Shown here one piece after another: positions 43,125-51,651 of a stretch of 64,000 bases of DNA. The stretch comes from Phycisphaerales bacterium. GTDB lineage: Bacteria > Planctomycetota > Phycisphaerae > Phycisphaerales > SM1A02. The translations under genes were made by a program, and so were the position numbers. How positions within the stretch are numbered: position 1 is the stretch's first letter; the number at the start of each line of letters is the position of its first letter. The notes beneath the pieces are model-generated. The model was not told where the DNA came from. It did not search any database and saw only the letters and a list, made by a program, of their open reading frames with translations. The stretch spans positions 49,674 to 113,673 of the forward strand of contig JASMKH010000004.1 in the NCBI GenBank assembly GCA_030749435.1, in the 5' to 3' direction.

Positions 43125-44153
43125 ATGCCCAGTTGCTTCACCCTGTTTGCACTATCGACGGTGGTCTCCGCCGCCTCAGGCGGTGAGTACCTCCTCACCG
43201 GCGAGGGCAGCCTCACCCTGTCGGGAGTCATGAGCACGACGCTGGAAGGGACGCTCATCGGTGATTGGGATGAAGAGACCAACCCGAACGGCACCCAGAC
43301 GCGGCCCGGCGTGTGGGGGGGCAGCGGAAACAACCCGATTCCGATCTCGATGACCCTCACGATCGCATTTGATGGCGACACCTCGCCGCGAGGCCCACTC
43401 GATCTGTCGATTGACGACGAGCTCGGAGTCGCAACCATCAACGGCCTGGCGTGGGACGTACTTCCCGAGGAAGTCCTCCCCGCCACCCTCACCGCGACCG
43501 CACTCTACGAGACGTTTCGCAGCATCAACCCCGACTCGCTCTATCCGGGTGGCACGCCGGTCGACATCCCGCTTGGAGAAGCGACTGCGACGGCGTGCAC
43601 GATCACGCAGTCCGCAGCGGGTGCCGGACCCGCGACTCCACTCGATGGCATTCCCGGTGCGCACCACATCGTGGTCGCCGTCCCGGCCCTACTGGACCTG
43701 CTGGTCAGCAGCGAGTCGCTTGGAGAACTGCCGATGCAGTTCCCCATCGTGCTCCAGATTGAGGGCGACCACTACATTGGCGACGCGACCGACATTCTGG
43801 AAATGACCGCGACGAGTTCACTCGATGAGTCTGGCGATCTTCCACCGGAGCCGCTCCCGACGATTCCGATGGAGTTGCCGACTGTGCTGCCCCCCGGTGA
43901 TGAGGCAGGTGTCCTGCTGGATCTCACGCCGACGACAGCTGCGGCGACGCTGGATGTTGCCGCCGAATTGACTGCTGCGCATCAGCAGAGTCTCCCTGGC
44001 GACATCAATGGAGATGGGATGGTCAACACCGATGATCTCCTCGCGGTGCTGGCCGCCTTCGGACCGTGTGCCGGGTGCCCTGAAGACATTGACGGCGACG
44101 GCACTGTCGGCGTCAACGAGGTCCTGATCATCATCGACAACTGGTCGGTGTAG
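43125..44153 (+). CDS. Secreted protein with dockerin-like tail, unknown function
   Basis: A 342-residue protein with a signal peptide (MPSCFTLFALSTVVSAASG) after a strong GAGGAG. The body is beta-rich with Thr/Pro-rich repeats (GSLTLSGVMSTTLEGTLIGD, ADLSIDDELG-type) and no enzyme motif I recognise. A long Pro-rich linker (LPPEPLPTIPMELPTVLPP) leads to two dockerin-like repeats: INGDGMVNTDDLLAVLAAFG and IDGDGTVGVNEVLIIIDNW with a GPCAGC linker. The glycine-zipper lipoprotein gene is divergent, 160 bp away. Confidence 0.75.
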   Translation: MPSCFTLFALSTVVSAASGGEYLLTGEGSLTLSGVMSTTLEGTLIGDWDEETNPNGTQTRPGVWGGSGNNPIPISMTLTIAFDGDTSPRGPLDLSIDDELGVATINGLAWDVLPEEVLPATLTATALYETFRSINPDSLYPGGTPVDIPLGEATATACTITQSAAGAGPATPLDGIPGAHHIVVAVPALLDLLVSSESLGELPMQFPIVLQIEGDHYIGDATDILEMTATSSLDESGDLPPEPLPTIPMELPTVLPPGDEAGVLLDLTPTTAAATLDVAAELTAAHQQSLPGDINGDGMVNTDDLLAVLAAFGPCAGCPEDIDGDGTVGVNEVLIIIDNWSV

Positions 44154-44249
44154 GGAACCGCGGCTCGCACAACCACCACCCGCTGGAGTGGCCGGATGAC
44201 GATGCGCCGCCGAATGCCGTCTTGCGCAGCGCCTGCGAGGGCCGCTCGC

Positions 44250-44450
44250 TCAACACCCTCCCCAGTATGAGATCACCAACAGCAGATCGTCGAGATCGAT
44301 CCAACCTTCCAGGAAACTGCCGCCGGCTGCCGAGTGCGCGCCTGCTGGCTCCCCGCTCACAGTCGCACTGGCGACACTGAGCGCCCCTGTGCAGTCGATC
44401 CGCGGCCCGCAGCGCTGGACTCCGGCAGTGAGGCTCGGTCCTGGTGGACG
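44250..44450 (-). pseudogene. Orphan dockerin-like C-terminal fragment
   Basis: The minus strand reads EGWIDLDDLLLVISYWGGC followed by a stop at 44250, matching the C-terminal dockerin-like signature of the secreted proteins here (DLLxVIxxWGxC). Upstream in frame there is only low-complexity sequence, with no signal peptide or domain. I read it as the 3' remnant of a decayed exoprotein gene lying just beyond the 3' end of the next minus-strand gene. The upstream boundary is arbitrary. Confidence 0.4.
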
Positions 44451-44562
44451 TGCTTGGCAGCGCCCCGGGAGGTGTGATCGGGCTGGTGGGGCAACGACGG
44501 TATGGTTCTGGCAGACCCTGTTGCGGCGGTGTCCCCGCATGCTTGCCCCATCGCGGGAGACC

Positions 44563-47313
44563 TCAGTCGGGGCACGCGCCCCATTCCCCCAGCAGCACCA
44601 GAAGATCGTCCGTCCCCACGACGCCGTTCCCATTCAAGTCCGCCGGGCAATCTTCGCACGGTCCCCAGAACGCCGCGAAGATGAGCAGGTCGTTCACGTC
44701 CACGGCCCCGTTACCGTCCAGGTCAGCAACGCACGGGGGCAACGGCGGCGAACCCTGCCAATCGAAGTCGAACTCGATCGACGGCGTCACCGTGTCCTGC
44801 GACACCCGGAGTATCTCGATTGGCACGGCGGCGTGCGGCGGGATCCCTCCGTCGAGACCGCCAAAGCGAATCGCCGAGGGCGTCCCGGAGACTGCAATGG
44901 CTTTGCCAAGGAACCTGGTGCCTTCGAGGGTGCTGGAGCCCCCACTGCGAGCGTGCATGCCGACGAACCCAGGGCCGCCAGCCACGGCCACATGCAGTGT
45001 GTCGAGCCGCTCAACACGAACGCCACCCTGTTCCACTCTGCCAATGACCTCCGCGCCGCGAACCACATCGAGGCGGATCTTCTCGAATCGCGGGCGAAGC
45101 ACGATCCGCAGCACGTCACCACCCTTCAGTGGAATGGCTGCAAGCGGCACCTCCTCAAGTCGATCAGACACGCCTCGATCGATCCCGGTCTCGGGAAGCA
45201 CCAGATCAATGGCGACCGACCATGTGTCGCCCAGATCCCGCAGTGGAAGGCTGAACTGCTCCTCCGGCAGATCGGCGGGGTCGTCCGGCAATGCCGGTGT
45301 CCACTGCCCGAACTCCGACTGGAAGAGCCCGTCGATCGTGACGAGGAACTCGAGCGGCCCCACGTCCTCGTTGGCACCGGTCGTTCTCAATTCGATCCGC
45401 GGGCAATTGCCCTGAAGGAAGTCGCCTGCATCGGTCATGATGGCCGCCGGAATCCACTCACCCTGCGTCACGAGCTTCGCTCGCCGGCTTGTGTACTCCG
45501 CATCTGCCCGCATCCGCTGCTCAATCGAGAGCACGCCTGGCGCGAGATTGCAGATCCATGTTCGCGCCAGCACGGGCTCGACTTCGCAGGGCGTTGCAAC
45601 CCACGGAAGTTCCAACACCGCGATCGTGCTGTCGACACTCTCCTCCCGCGTGATGTGCCAGACCTCGCCGACCCCGGGCGCCATCGCGGCAATCGCAGCA
45701 AGATCGCCTGCTGATCGATCAACAATCTCGACCTCGGTCCCTGCACCTGCTTCCAGAACGGCCGCGGCACCCTCGACCCGCAGGAGATCCACGCTTCCAG
45801 GTTCGATGAGCACACCGCGGCCGACATGCCAGTCCGCCGACAGCGGCATGGACCAGACGCCCCGGTCGTGCTGCACGACAAATCGGCCCTGCAACAGCCG
45901 GTCACCGACAACAGCGACTGGAGAGGCATCGCCCGCACCATCGGTCATCCGGGCGACCGTGCCAAAGTGCCTGCGGTCAGGGCTGTACAGGATCCTGGCG
46001 TGTTCTTCTCCGAACGCACTCCCCTCGCGGTTGACCCGAGCGACCACGCCACCCCCATGCTCCGGTCGAACGCAGGTGAGCGATGAACAGGTCGTCTGCC
46101 GCTGACCATCGTCAGATGGATCACCAAACTGCCTTCCCCACAATCGCTCAAACGCCACGCCCGCATCGGGGTTCTCCGGGACCTGCACCGACATGATCGC
46201 AGTCGACACGTTGTCGCCACCGACGATCACTTCGTTGGGCGTCGGCCCCGGAGCGGCCGCCCAGAACTGGTTCGCCGCCAATCCAGGTCCCCCATCCGGG
46301 TCGGTCAGGCCGTGCATGCGCGTGTGCAGCGTCCACTGATCGAGATTGGTCCAGTCAGACCAGTCCTCACAGGAGAGCACCCTCACGTCGGAGTTCTCGC
46401 CATCACCGACGGCCAATAGCACGCCATTGGGCGTCCATGCTGCGGCGTGCGCGTGCTGGCGGTCCGTACCAGAGAATTCATGCAGCAGGACCGGACCCTC
46501 GAAACGCCATGGCGCGTCGGTCACATCGTCACGCACTGCCTTGAGAAGGAAGCACTGTCCTCCCCGCGCGTACTGGCCTGCCTGGTGATTGATGTAATCC
46601 ACAAATGGAACGAAGGCCTCAGTCATCGGGCCATCTGACGGCACTGGGAAGTAGTTCTGCATCGACGAGATCCACCCACGCCCCCACCCCAAGCCACTCG
46701 AGGCATCGGCAAGCGGCGGACCGTCATACACATGTTCAAGTTCCCATCCCGCCATGCGTTGCTGCAGGGCGAACACACTGATGCCCTCACTGACCCACGC
46801 GCCATCAATCAGCCTCGATCGCTCACAGTGCAGGAGCACGCAACCGGGAAGGGCGCAACCGGACCGGACTGCAAACGCCTCGTTCTCCCGGCGAAGCGGA
46901 TGGTTCGCCAGCAGGTCCATGTGCTCACCTGTTTCATCAATGCGCTGCAGGCTCCACTCGAAGAGAGGCTCGCCTTCAAACGCGCCTGCGAAGAAGGTGA
47001 GTTCAAGGGTCATGCTGTTGATGGCGAGCAGGAGCGGCGTCCGGTCATCCTGACACACCCCGCCGATCAGCACCCGAATCGATCCCTGACACGCCCATGT
47101 GTGTTCCCAATCAGGCATGTCGCCCACGACGCGGGTTGGTCCCCATCGAGGCTCGTCGGCATACGCGATCTGGCCGTCGGCCGAGCGGCCAGCCAGCGGC
47201 CGGTCCACGCGCAGCGGCCGCATTGATCCGGACTGCGCACCGTCAAACACCGCCTCGTGGGGCGCGGACGGCAGGCTGGCCGAAATCGCTGCTATTGACG
47301 CGAGAATCATCAT
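44563..47313 (-). CDS. Large secreted protein with dockerin-like tail, unknown function
   Basis: A 916-residue protein with an N-terminal signal (MILASIAAISASLPSAPHE after a double ATG). The N-terminal two-thirds looks like a beta-propeller or exo-sialidase-like fold with repeated short strands (DGENSDVRVLSCEDW, ARILYSPDRRHFGTVARM), but without a clear Asp-box set. The last third is a beta-sandwich (RDLGDTWSVAIDLVLPE, GFVGMHARSGGSSTLEG, resembling LamG/concanavalin folds). The C-terminus has two dockerin-like repeats (LDGNGAVDVNDLLIFAAFWG and LNGNGVVGTDDLLVLLGEWG) joined by CEDC. Enzymatic role not determinable. Confidence 0.78.
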   Translation of the reverse strand: MMILASIAAISASLPSAPHEAVFDGAQSGSMRPLRVDRPLAGRSADGQIAYADEPRWGPTRVVGDMPDWEHTWACQGSIRVLIGGVCQDDRTPLLLAINSMTLELTFFAGAFEGEPLFEWSLQRIDETGEHMDLLANHPLRRENEAFAVRSGCALPGCVLLHCERSRLIDGAWVSEGISVFALQQRMAGWELEHVYDGPPLADASSGLGWGRGWISSMQNYFPVPSDGPMTEAFVPFVDYINHQAGQYARGGQCFLLKAVRDDVTDAPWRFEGPVLLHEFSGTDRQHAHAAAWTPNGVLLAVGDGENSDVRVLSCEDWSDWTNLDQWTLHTRMHGLTDPDGGPGLAANQFWAAAPGPTPNEVIVGGDNVSTAIMSVQVPENPDAGVAFERLWGRQFGDPSDDGQRQTTCSSLTCVRPEHGGGVVARVNREGSAFGEEHARILYSPDRRHFGTVARMTDGAGDASPVAVVGDRLLQGRFVVQHDRGVWSMPLSADWHVGRGVLIEPGSVDLLRVEGAAAVLEAGAGTEVEIVDRSAGDLAAIAAMAPGVGEVWHITREESVDSTIAVLELPWVATPCEVEPVLARTWICNLAPGVLSIEQRMRADAEYTSRRAKLVTQGEWIPAAIMTDAGDFLQGNCPRIELRTTGANEDVGPLEFLVTIDGLFQSEFGQWTPALPDDPADLPEEQFSLPLRDLGDTWSVAIDLVLPETGIDRGVSDRLEEVPLAAIPLKGGDVLRIVLRPRFEKIRLDVVRGAEVIGRVEQGGVRVERLDTLHVAVAGGPGFVGMHARSGGSSTLEGTRFLGKAIAVSGTPSAIRFGGLDGGIPPHAAVPIEILRVSQDTVTPSIEFDFDWQGSPPLPPCVADLDGNGAVDVNDLLIFAAFWGPCEDCPADLNGNGVVGTDDLLVLLGEWGACPD

Positions 47314-47444
47314 CGGAGCACCCGAGCCTAACCCAGATCCTGCCTCTTCCCAACGATTCGTCGCTGGATTCCGACGTTGCTGCCACTGCAGCCACGCCGA
47401 GCAGTCATCACCAGCATGACAGAATCGACTCAGAGGTGAAAGAA

Positions 47445-47474
47445 CGGACGCCCCGGCGCTGGCCGGGGCGTCCG
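47445..47474 (-). terminator. Intrinsic-type terminator after the M36-like protease gene
   Basis: A 13-bp perfect stem CGGACGCCCCGGC/GCCGGGGCGTCCG with a GCTG loop, 24 bp past the stop of the minus-strand gene. On that strand it is followed by TTCTTTC. Stem stability is very high. Confidence 0.75.
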
Positions 47475-47497
47475 CAAGGTCATCAGGAGTGCGGAGA

Positions 47498-50341
47498 TCA
47501 GAGGCAGGGGCCGAAGGAACTGACCACCGTCAGGATGTCGTCGACATCGGTATCACCATCGCCATCGACATCACCGCCGTCGCCGGAGCCAAAGTAGGCG
47601 ATGACCGCCAGAATGTCGTCCACACCGACCTCACCGTCACCGTCCACGTCGCCGGGACACGGCTGTTCGTTGTCGCAATCGGGTGTGGACAGCGAGACCG
47701 CATCGACCGCCGCTTCGACGACCGAGCCACTCGAAGAGGCATCGGAGGTCACGAACCGCACCCGAAGGGAGGTGGTCGGCACGTATCCATCGACCGAGTC
47801 AAGGACGTAACAGACGTCATACCAGCCGCCAGAGACTTCATCACCGGTAGGACCAACGGTCTCGAGCGTCATCCAACTGGCACCGTTGTCATCCGAGATC
47901 TCCACAACCAACGTGTCGGTGTACGGAGCGGCCCCGTAGTCATTGCTGAACCACCGGGCATAGCACAGTTGAGCGCCCGGCTCGGAGGCGTCGAGCGGTG
48001 ATGACGTGAGGTACACCGTGCCGTCATCCACGTCACTGTTGCACCCGTTTGCGCTGCTGTTGTCGGTCAGCCAGCATCGGTCGTTTCCATCAAAGTCGCC
48101 CGAAGGATCACCACGGTTGCAGTTGACGGGAATCCCGTGTGTCCATTGGCCGTCAGCCGCGGATCCACTGGCCGTCCAACCCCCATCGGTCTGGAAGTCC
48201 TCCTCGTACGAGACGATCGGGTCGCCGTATGCCGCCTGAGCGGAGAATGGGCTGCCCGGACCACTACTGGGCCAGTAGACATTGATGCCGGTGGTCGTCG
48301 TGGCTCCGAAGTAGAAGTCGACGCTCTCACCGCAGGGCGTCTCGGGGAACACGGCCTCGAAGTCCGATCCGAGCGGCTCAAGCGAGTACGTCTCGTAGGC
48401 GCCACCCTGGCCGATCATCACGCGGCCCGTGCCGGCTTCGAAGTCTCCGACGAGACCCTCGATGCGAATTCGAACGCCGGTCCCACCATCCGGATCGATC
48501 ACGCCGGGCAGACCGTCGGGCGCCGTGATGGAGAGGAGCGCCAGTTCAGGCACGTTCAGCCCGTGAAGACCGAAACCTTCCGCGATCTCAAAGTAGTGCG
48601 GAGAGCCGTTCTCGATGCTGCCATCATCGTCATCCAGCGTCACGAAGTCGATCGCAATCGAGTCGTTGATGCTGGTGCCGCTATGAAGCAGCATGCTGTT
48701 GACCGAGAGATCTCGGATCACCTGCTGGGCGGTCGCGGGGTCACTGGCCTCGAGCGCCATCCATGTGTCCCAGACGCAGCCGGAAATCAACTGTCCGCAC
48801 GCGTGGATTGCACTGCCGCAGGAGGAACATGAGGATGCCGAGTACTGGCAGGTGTTGTCGGCATTCCGGATGCCGTTATTGCAGTCGCTGGCATAGAAGC
48901 CCCGGGCGAGTTGATTGTCGCCCGTCAGCACCACGCCCATGACATCACCCATTCCCTCGCCATACTCGCCCTGTCCAGAACCCGCCTCGGCTACGAGATG
49001 GTGCCCGTACTCATGGTGGACCACCACGGAGAATGCAGTGTTGTTGCAGCCACCACCGGACTGATAGAAGTTGATCGAACTGTAGTCGTAGTAGGCATTG
49101 CACGTGCTGCCGAGATTGACGTTGATCGGCCAGCCGGTCTGCCCGGTAATCGCGGGGTATGAGGGATTCGACTCGAGCACCATGTCTCGAATGAGATTCG
49201 CCTCCTTGTAGGCGTTGACCTGAGCCGTCACCAACTCCGATGGTGATGGGTTGTAGGTGATGGAAATATCATCACCGGAAGCGCCTGCCGTCGACGCAGA
49301 TGTCGTAGCGCCAGCCTCATTGTTGACGCTGAACCACTGGCCTCCCAGCGTTCCGCCAAACGTGGTCACGCCACCGGCGTGCGGGTGGGAGAACTCCCCA
49401 CTCGCATCGGCATAGACGGTCGTGCCGTTTGCAGTCACCGCCGCATAGGGAAGGGGCGATGTGAACTCCGGATCGCACGCTGCCGCCCGGGTTGACGCAG
49501 TCGTGTTGGCCGAAACCTGGCCGGTGACCGCCCCGGCAGCGGCGACGGCGAGGGCGCCCAGCGGCATGTCCGTCGCCGAGCAGGAGAGAATCATGTTCTC
49601 GTCGTGCAGGACGAGTCCATCGTCGGCACGAACGACGAAGCGTCGCTTCTGATGCCCCTCCGGGGCCCAGGAGCCGCCTGCTTCCGCGACGAACTCGACT
49701 GCCATGGTGGGCGGGCAGGACACGTCGTCGTAACCGGCAAACACCACGACCTCGGGGCCTTCGACAAGAACTGCCTCATCCGTTCCGAGCAGTGTCCGGG
49801 CAAGCCCTGTCACTCGCGCCTCGCCGGTCAAAGCTGCGGCTGGCTCAGAGGGCACAAAGGCACCCAGGTCTCGCAGGTCGGCCGCTGCCAACACGGCACC
49901 ATGGTCTTCACGGTTGAGCGTCAGGATCGTGATCCTCGACTCAAACACGCGATAGGCATCGGCCCACTGCGCGTAGTAGGTCGCGGTGAAGCGTGGCTGG
50001 CCAGTGACCGGGTCGTGCATGAGCGAGGCCTGAGAGGCACCACTTGGAAGGACGCCGCCAGCATGGAGATCCTGCGGCGAGAGACCCCAGATGTCGACGA
50101 ATTGCCCCAGAAAGGCGTCTGCAGAGTCCTTTGCCGAGGCTCCGGTCGAGAAGACCTCGCCGTACACGCGATCAATCCGACCATCTGGACCCGAATGAAT
50201 GCGAAGCCCCGGAACGCGGGCTTGAAGCTCCCAGATCGCTGGCTGCGTCCCCTCAGTGTCCGCAGGGACCTGATGGTCGAGCGGTCCGCCCAGGACCACG
50301 CTCGTTGCTGCCAAAACGCCGGTGGCGAGTATTCTGAACAT
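47498..50341 (-). CDS. Secreted M36 (fungalysin)-like metalloprotease with dockerin-like tail
   Basis: A 947-residue exported protease. Signal peptide MFRILATGVLAATSVVLGG, then a propeptide resembling FTP/PepSY-type regions (VYGEVFSTGASAKDSADAFL). The zinc site is VVVHHEYGHHLVAEAGSGQG near residue 440, with downstream GEGMGDVMGVVLTGD holding the third-ligand Glu, as in fungalysins. After the catalytic part come a NDSIAIDFVTLDDDDGSIENG segment and a beta-jelly-roll (QLCYARWFSNDYG, VVEISDDNGASWM). The tail has VDGDGEVGVDDILAVIAYFG and VDGDGDTDVDDILTVVSSFG. Start follows AGGAGAGG. A strong terminator lies downstream. Confidence 0.86.
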   Translation of the reverse strand: MFRILATGVLAATSVVLGGPLDHQVPADTEGTQPAIWELQARVPGLRIHSGPDGRIDRVYGEVFSTGASAKDSADAFLGQFVDIWGLSPQDLHAGGVLPSGASQASLMHDPVTGQPRFTATYYAQWADAYRVFESRITILTLNREDHGAVLAAADLRDLGAFVPSEPAAALTGEARVTGLARTLLGTDEAVLVEGPEVVVFAGYDDVSCPPTMAVEFVAEAGGSWAPEGHQKRRFVVRADDGLVLHDENMILSCSATDMPLGALAVAAAGAVTGQVSANTTASTRAAACDPEFTSPLPYAAVTANGTTVYADASGEFSHPHAGGVTTFGGTLGGQWFSVNNEAGATTSASTAGASGDDISITYNPSPSELVTAQVNAYKEANLIRDMVLESNPSYPAITGQTGWPINVNLGSTCNAYYDYSSINFYQSGGGCNNTAFSVVVHHEYGHHLVAEAGSGQGEYGEGMGDVMGVVLTGDNQLARGFYASDCNNGIRNADNTCQYSASSCSSCGSAIHACGQLISGCVWDTWMALEASDPATAQQVIRDLSVNSMLLHSGTSINDSIAIDFVTLDDDDGSIENGSPHYFEIAEGFGLHGLNVPELALLSITAPDGLPGVIDPDGGTGVRIRIEGLVGDFEAGTGRVMIGQGGAYETYSLEPLGSDFEAVFPETPCGESVDFYFGATTTTGINVYWPSSGPGSPFSAQAAYGDPIVSYEEDFQTDGGWTASGSAADGQWTHGIPVNCNRGDPSGDFDGNDRCWLTDNSSANGCNSDVDDGTVYLTSSPLDASEPGAQLCYARWFSNDYGAAPYTDTLVVEISDDNGASWMTLETVGPTGDEVSGGWYDVCYVLDSVDGYVPTTSLRVRFVTSDASSSGSVVEAAVDAVSLSTPDCDNEQPCPGDVDGDGEVGVDDILAVIAYFGSGDGGDVDGDGDTDVDDILTVVSSFGPCL

Positions 50342-50511
50342 GCGGTTACCTCTCCTCTGTTTGGAACTGCGGCCGAGCCTCGGCGCAACCATACCGCGCT
50401 CCAGTCTGCATCACCTTCGGCTGAAATGCCTCAACGGATCCCCAGATTCCCTCGCGCGGGGCATTCTGACGGTCCTTCCTGCCACCACAGTGACTATGGT
50501 CTGCCCTCGAC

Positions 50512-51645
50512 ATGCCTCCGAAATGCCCCAAAAACGCGATCACAGCCCTTCGTGCCGAGGCGGCGGTGGTGGTCGGGCTGGCCCTGGTCTCGGTCGTGTG
50601 GTGGGTGATCCCGGGGTGGTTCGACGAGCCAGCATCCGCCCCGGCACGGTCGGTGCTCCTCTTCGCCGGCCTGTTCGGGGCCATTCTCTGGTCAGCCTTC
50701 GGCGTCGTTCGGCATGCCGACGCGCTGGCCGCACTGCTCGGCGAGCCGCTGGGGACCATCGTGCTGACATTGGCGGTGATCGGTCTCGAGGTCACGATGA
50801 TTGCCGCCCTCATGCTGACCGGGGGGGGCAATGCCGACTTCGGCCGGGACACCATGTTCTCGGTGCTGATGCTGGTCTTGAACGGCTTGGTCGGTTTGAC
50901 GCTCATCGTAGGCGGCCTGAAGCATCGGGAACCGATCTTCAACCTTCAAGGCGCCAACACCTATCTCTCGGTGATCATCCCGTTGGCCGTCCTGGGGCTG
51001 ATCCTGCCTCGGTACACCACGTCCACGTCCGATGCGTCCGCGTCGCCGCTGATCTCGATCTTTCTGGTCGCCATGTGCGTCACCCTCTACGGGGTGTTCC
51101 TCGGCGTGCAGACGATGAGGCACCGCCACTATTTCACACAGCCCGGCGAGGGTGAATTGGAGACCGTTGACCATCACCACGCCACCACCGAACTCCGGAC
51201 AGTTCCCTACCACGGACTGCTGCTCGTCCTCACAATGATCCCTGTCATCCTGCTGGCGAAGGCTCTGGCGGGGCTGATGGACGTCGGCGTTGAACATCTC
51301 GGGGCGCCCCAGCAACTCGCCGGCCTTGTCGTTGCAACGCTCGTACTCACTCCGGAAGGTGTCGCAGCCATTCAGGCAGCGCGAGCGAACCAGTTGCAGC
51401 GAGGCGTCAATATCTGCCTCGGCTCAGCACTCGCAACGATTGGTCTGACAATCCCAGCCGTTGTATGCGTTGGGTGGATCACCGGACTCAGCGTGCAACT
51501 CGGGCTCACGCCACTGGATCAACTGCTGCTGGTTCTGACGCTGCTGTGCAGCACCGTGACATTTGCGGGCAACCGCACCAACATCCTGCAGGGGGCGGTC
51601 CACGTCGTGCTCTTCCTGGCATGGCTCGTGCTCATCTTTGATTGA
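50512..51645 (+). CDS. chaA: ChaA-type Ca2+(Na+)/H+ antiporter
   Basis: A 377-residue membrane protein with about eleven helices in two homologous halves. Half one has GEPLGTIVLTLAVIGLEVTMIAAL and GLKHREPIFNLQGANTYL; half two has LTPEGVAAIQAARANQLQRG and ICLGSALATIGLTIPAV, the acidic alpha-repeat motifs of the CaCA family. ChaA extrudes Ca2+ or Na+ in exchange for protons. The length agrees (E. coli ChaA 366). Divergent from the M36 protease gene (170-bp gap), and convergent with the PHP protein gene (6-bp gap). Calcium export is of interest next to several calcium-binding-type exoproteins. Confidence 0.9.
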   Translation: MPPKCPKNAITALRAEAAVVVGLALVSVVWWVIPGWFDEPASAPARSVLLFAGLFGAILWSAFGVVRHADALAALLGEPLGTIVLTLAVIGLEVTMIAALMLTGGGNADFGRDTMFSVLMLVLNGLVGLTLIVGGLKHREPIFNLQGANTYLSVIIPLAVLGLILPRYTTSTSDASASPLISIFLVAMCVTLYGVFLGVQTMRHRHYFTQPGEGELETVDHHHATTELRTVPYHGLLLVLTMIPVILLAKALAGLMDVGVEHLGAPQQLAGLVVATLVLTPEGVAAIQAARANQLQRGVNICLGSALATIGLTIPAVVCVGWITGLSVQLGLTPLDQLLLVLTLLCSTVTFAGNRTNILQGAVHVVLFLAWLVLIFD

Positions 51646-51651
51646 GCGGAC

